Shown here piece after piece: positions 37,178 through 38,140 of a stretch of DNA of 38,140 nucleotides. A model generated the notes under the pieces. The model did no database searches, was not told the origin of the DNA, and saw only the letters and a list, made by a program, of their open reading frames with translations. The stretch lies in assembly GCA_019105045.1 (NCBI GenBank), contig JAHRWT010000037.1, positions 1 through 38,140 on the forward strand. Reading direction: 5' to 3'. The position numbers and the translations under genes were made by a program. The first letter of the stretch is position 1, and every line of letters begins with the position of its first letter. The DNA is from Sterolibacterium sp. Its GTDB lineage: Bacteria; Pseudomonadota; Gammaproteobacteria; Burkholderiales; Rhodocyclaceae.

Positions 37178-38140
37178 TCAAAGCTGATCCAGCGGACTCA
37201 CCACCCCATGTCCGCCTTTGTTCAGCACATGGGTGTAAATCATCGTCGTCGCCACATCCGCATGGCCCAGCAATTCCTGCACCGTGCGGATGTCGTAGCC
37301 CGCCTGCAGCAGGTGGGTGGCAAAGGAATGACGCAGCGTGTGCGGCGTGGCGGGTTTGCTGATATTGGCCGCCGTCACCGCCTTTTTCATCGCCCGCTGC
37401 AATAATTTTTCATCCATATGATGCCGGCGCACCTTAGCACTGCGCGGATCGGTGGAATAACTCCCCGCCACGAACACATACTGCCAGGGCCATTCGTTCT
37501 CGGCATTGGGATATTTGCGCTCCAGCGCATCCGGCAAATACACCGCAGCCATGCCCTTGGCCAGATCATCTTCATAGAGCAGCCGCCGCCGCTGCAAATG
37601 CGCCTGCAAAGCCGGAACCAGACGTTGCGGCAGCATCGTCACCCGGTCCTTGGCCCCCTTGCCATCGCGCACCAGGATTTCATGGCGCTCGAAATCCACA
37701 TCTTTCACCCGCAGGCGCACACATTCCATCAAGCGCATCCCCGTGCCATACAGCAGCCGCGCCATCAAGCCGTGCGTCCCCGCCATGCGCCCCAGCACCG
37801 CCTGAACTTCCGCAACCGTCAGCACCACCGGCAAACGCGCCGGCCGCTTCGCCCGCACCACCTCATCCAGCCAGGGCAACTGAATTCCCAGCACCTCACG
37901 ATACAAAAACAGCAAAGCCGACAGCGCCTGATTCTGCGTCGCCGCCGCCACCTGGCCCGCTACCGCCAGATGTGTGAGAAAAGCCTCAACCTCTTTCGCC
38001 CCCATGTCACGTGGATGGCGTTTGTTATGGAATAATATGAAGCGCCTCACCCAATGTACATATTGCGTTTCGGTACGCAGGCTGTAATGCTTCAAGCGCA
38101 AGCGATCACGCAACTGATCCAGCAGCTTGGGTGGCGCAAG
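37178..38140 (-). CDS. intI: Integron integrase IntI, 5' end cut by window
   Basis: Site-specific tyrosine recombinase of the integron type, inserting and excising gene cassettes at attI and attC sites. The frame is open to 38140, where it reads [20 protein letters not shown], the normal N-terminal region of IntI proteins. The start codon is thus outside the window and an internal TTG at 38113 is not the true start. Catalytic residues are all present: Arg in [11 protein letters not shown], Lys in [21 protein letters not shown] (His-x-x-Arg), LLGHAD, and Tyr in [20 protein letters not shown]. The integron-specific insertion is clear ([18 protein letters not shown], then [14 protein letters not shown]), which separates it from XerC/XerD. 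About 320 residues remain. Confidence 0.94.
   Translation of the reverse strand, partial: LAPPKLLDQLRDRLRLKHYSLRTETQYVHWVRRFILFHNKRHPRDMGAKEVEAFLTHLAVAGQVAAATQNQALSALLFLYREVLGIQLPWLDEVVRAKRPARLPVVLTVAEVQAVLGRMAGTHGLMARLLYGTGMRLMECVRLRVKDVDFERHEILVRDGKGAKDRVTMLPQRLVPALQAHLQRRRLLYEDDLAKGMAAVYLPDALERKYPNAENEWPWQYVFVAGSYSTDPRSAKVRRHHMDEKLLQRAMKKAVTAANISKPATPHTLRHSFATHLLQAGYDIRTVQELLGHADVATTMIYTHVLNKGGHGVVSPLDQL

Noticed and set aside
37178-38140. Reading the integrase as XerC/XerD or a phage integrase
   Set aside because: The insertion before the HxxR box (WPWQYVF ... STDPRS ... RRHHM) and the N-terminal PPKLLDQ region are specific to integron integrases.

Overview
The window looks like chromosomal DNA of a GC-rich Gram-negative bacterium, most likely a betaproteobacterium. 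Grounds: gene order such as glnE-yhdP-nitrilase-tldD, a TonB/outer-membrane receptor system, betaproteobacterial-looking RNB, PilZ and TonB proteins, and repeated promoter-like blocks of the form TAnAAT followed by CGCC. No species can be named from the sequence alone. Genes are densely packed, with no rRNA, tRNA, CRISPR array or recognisable insertion sequence.

Left part (1-10 kb): the 5' two thirds or so of proS (minus strand), then a cobalamin uptake locus. btuB, btuC and btuD lie on the minus strand behind a very clear cobalamin riboswitch with its own promoter, while the periplasmic binding protein gene btuF runs towards them on the plus strand, outside the riboswitch unit. thiC follows on the plus strand; I see no TPP riboswitch in its leader. 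A translationally coupled pair follows: an HD-domain protein and a small Cys-cluster protein.

Middle (10-16 kb): cell-envelope and core genes on the plus strand: uppP, an RNase II-like RNB exonuclease, a TonB protein, aroE and mtgA. mtgA overlaps the end of a convergent Gx-type membrane transporter gene by 56 bases.

Accessory region (16-23.8 kb): a TetR regulator diverges from a four-gene operon encoding an acyl-CoA dehydrogenase, a nitroreductase-family flavoprotein, an SCPx-type thiolase and a CaiC-like acyl-CoA ligase. This resembles a catabolic route for an unknown carboxylic acid. It lacks its own hydratase and 3-hydroxyacyl-CoA dehydrogenase, and the dehydrogenase has an unusual active-site motif. 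It is the best candidate here for an uncharacterised pathway. Next is a 551-residue protein of unknown function whose gene carries a C9 tract, a C7 tract and, upstream, a 7-base tandem repeat, all potentially hypermutable.

Right part (23.8-38.1 kb): argJ, glnE, yhdP, a Nit-family amidase, tldD, a PilZ c-di-GMP receptor and prlC. The window ends inside an integron integrase gene (intI). Its 5' end, where an attI site and any gene cassettes would be expected, lies beyond the right edge.
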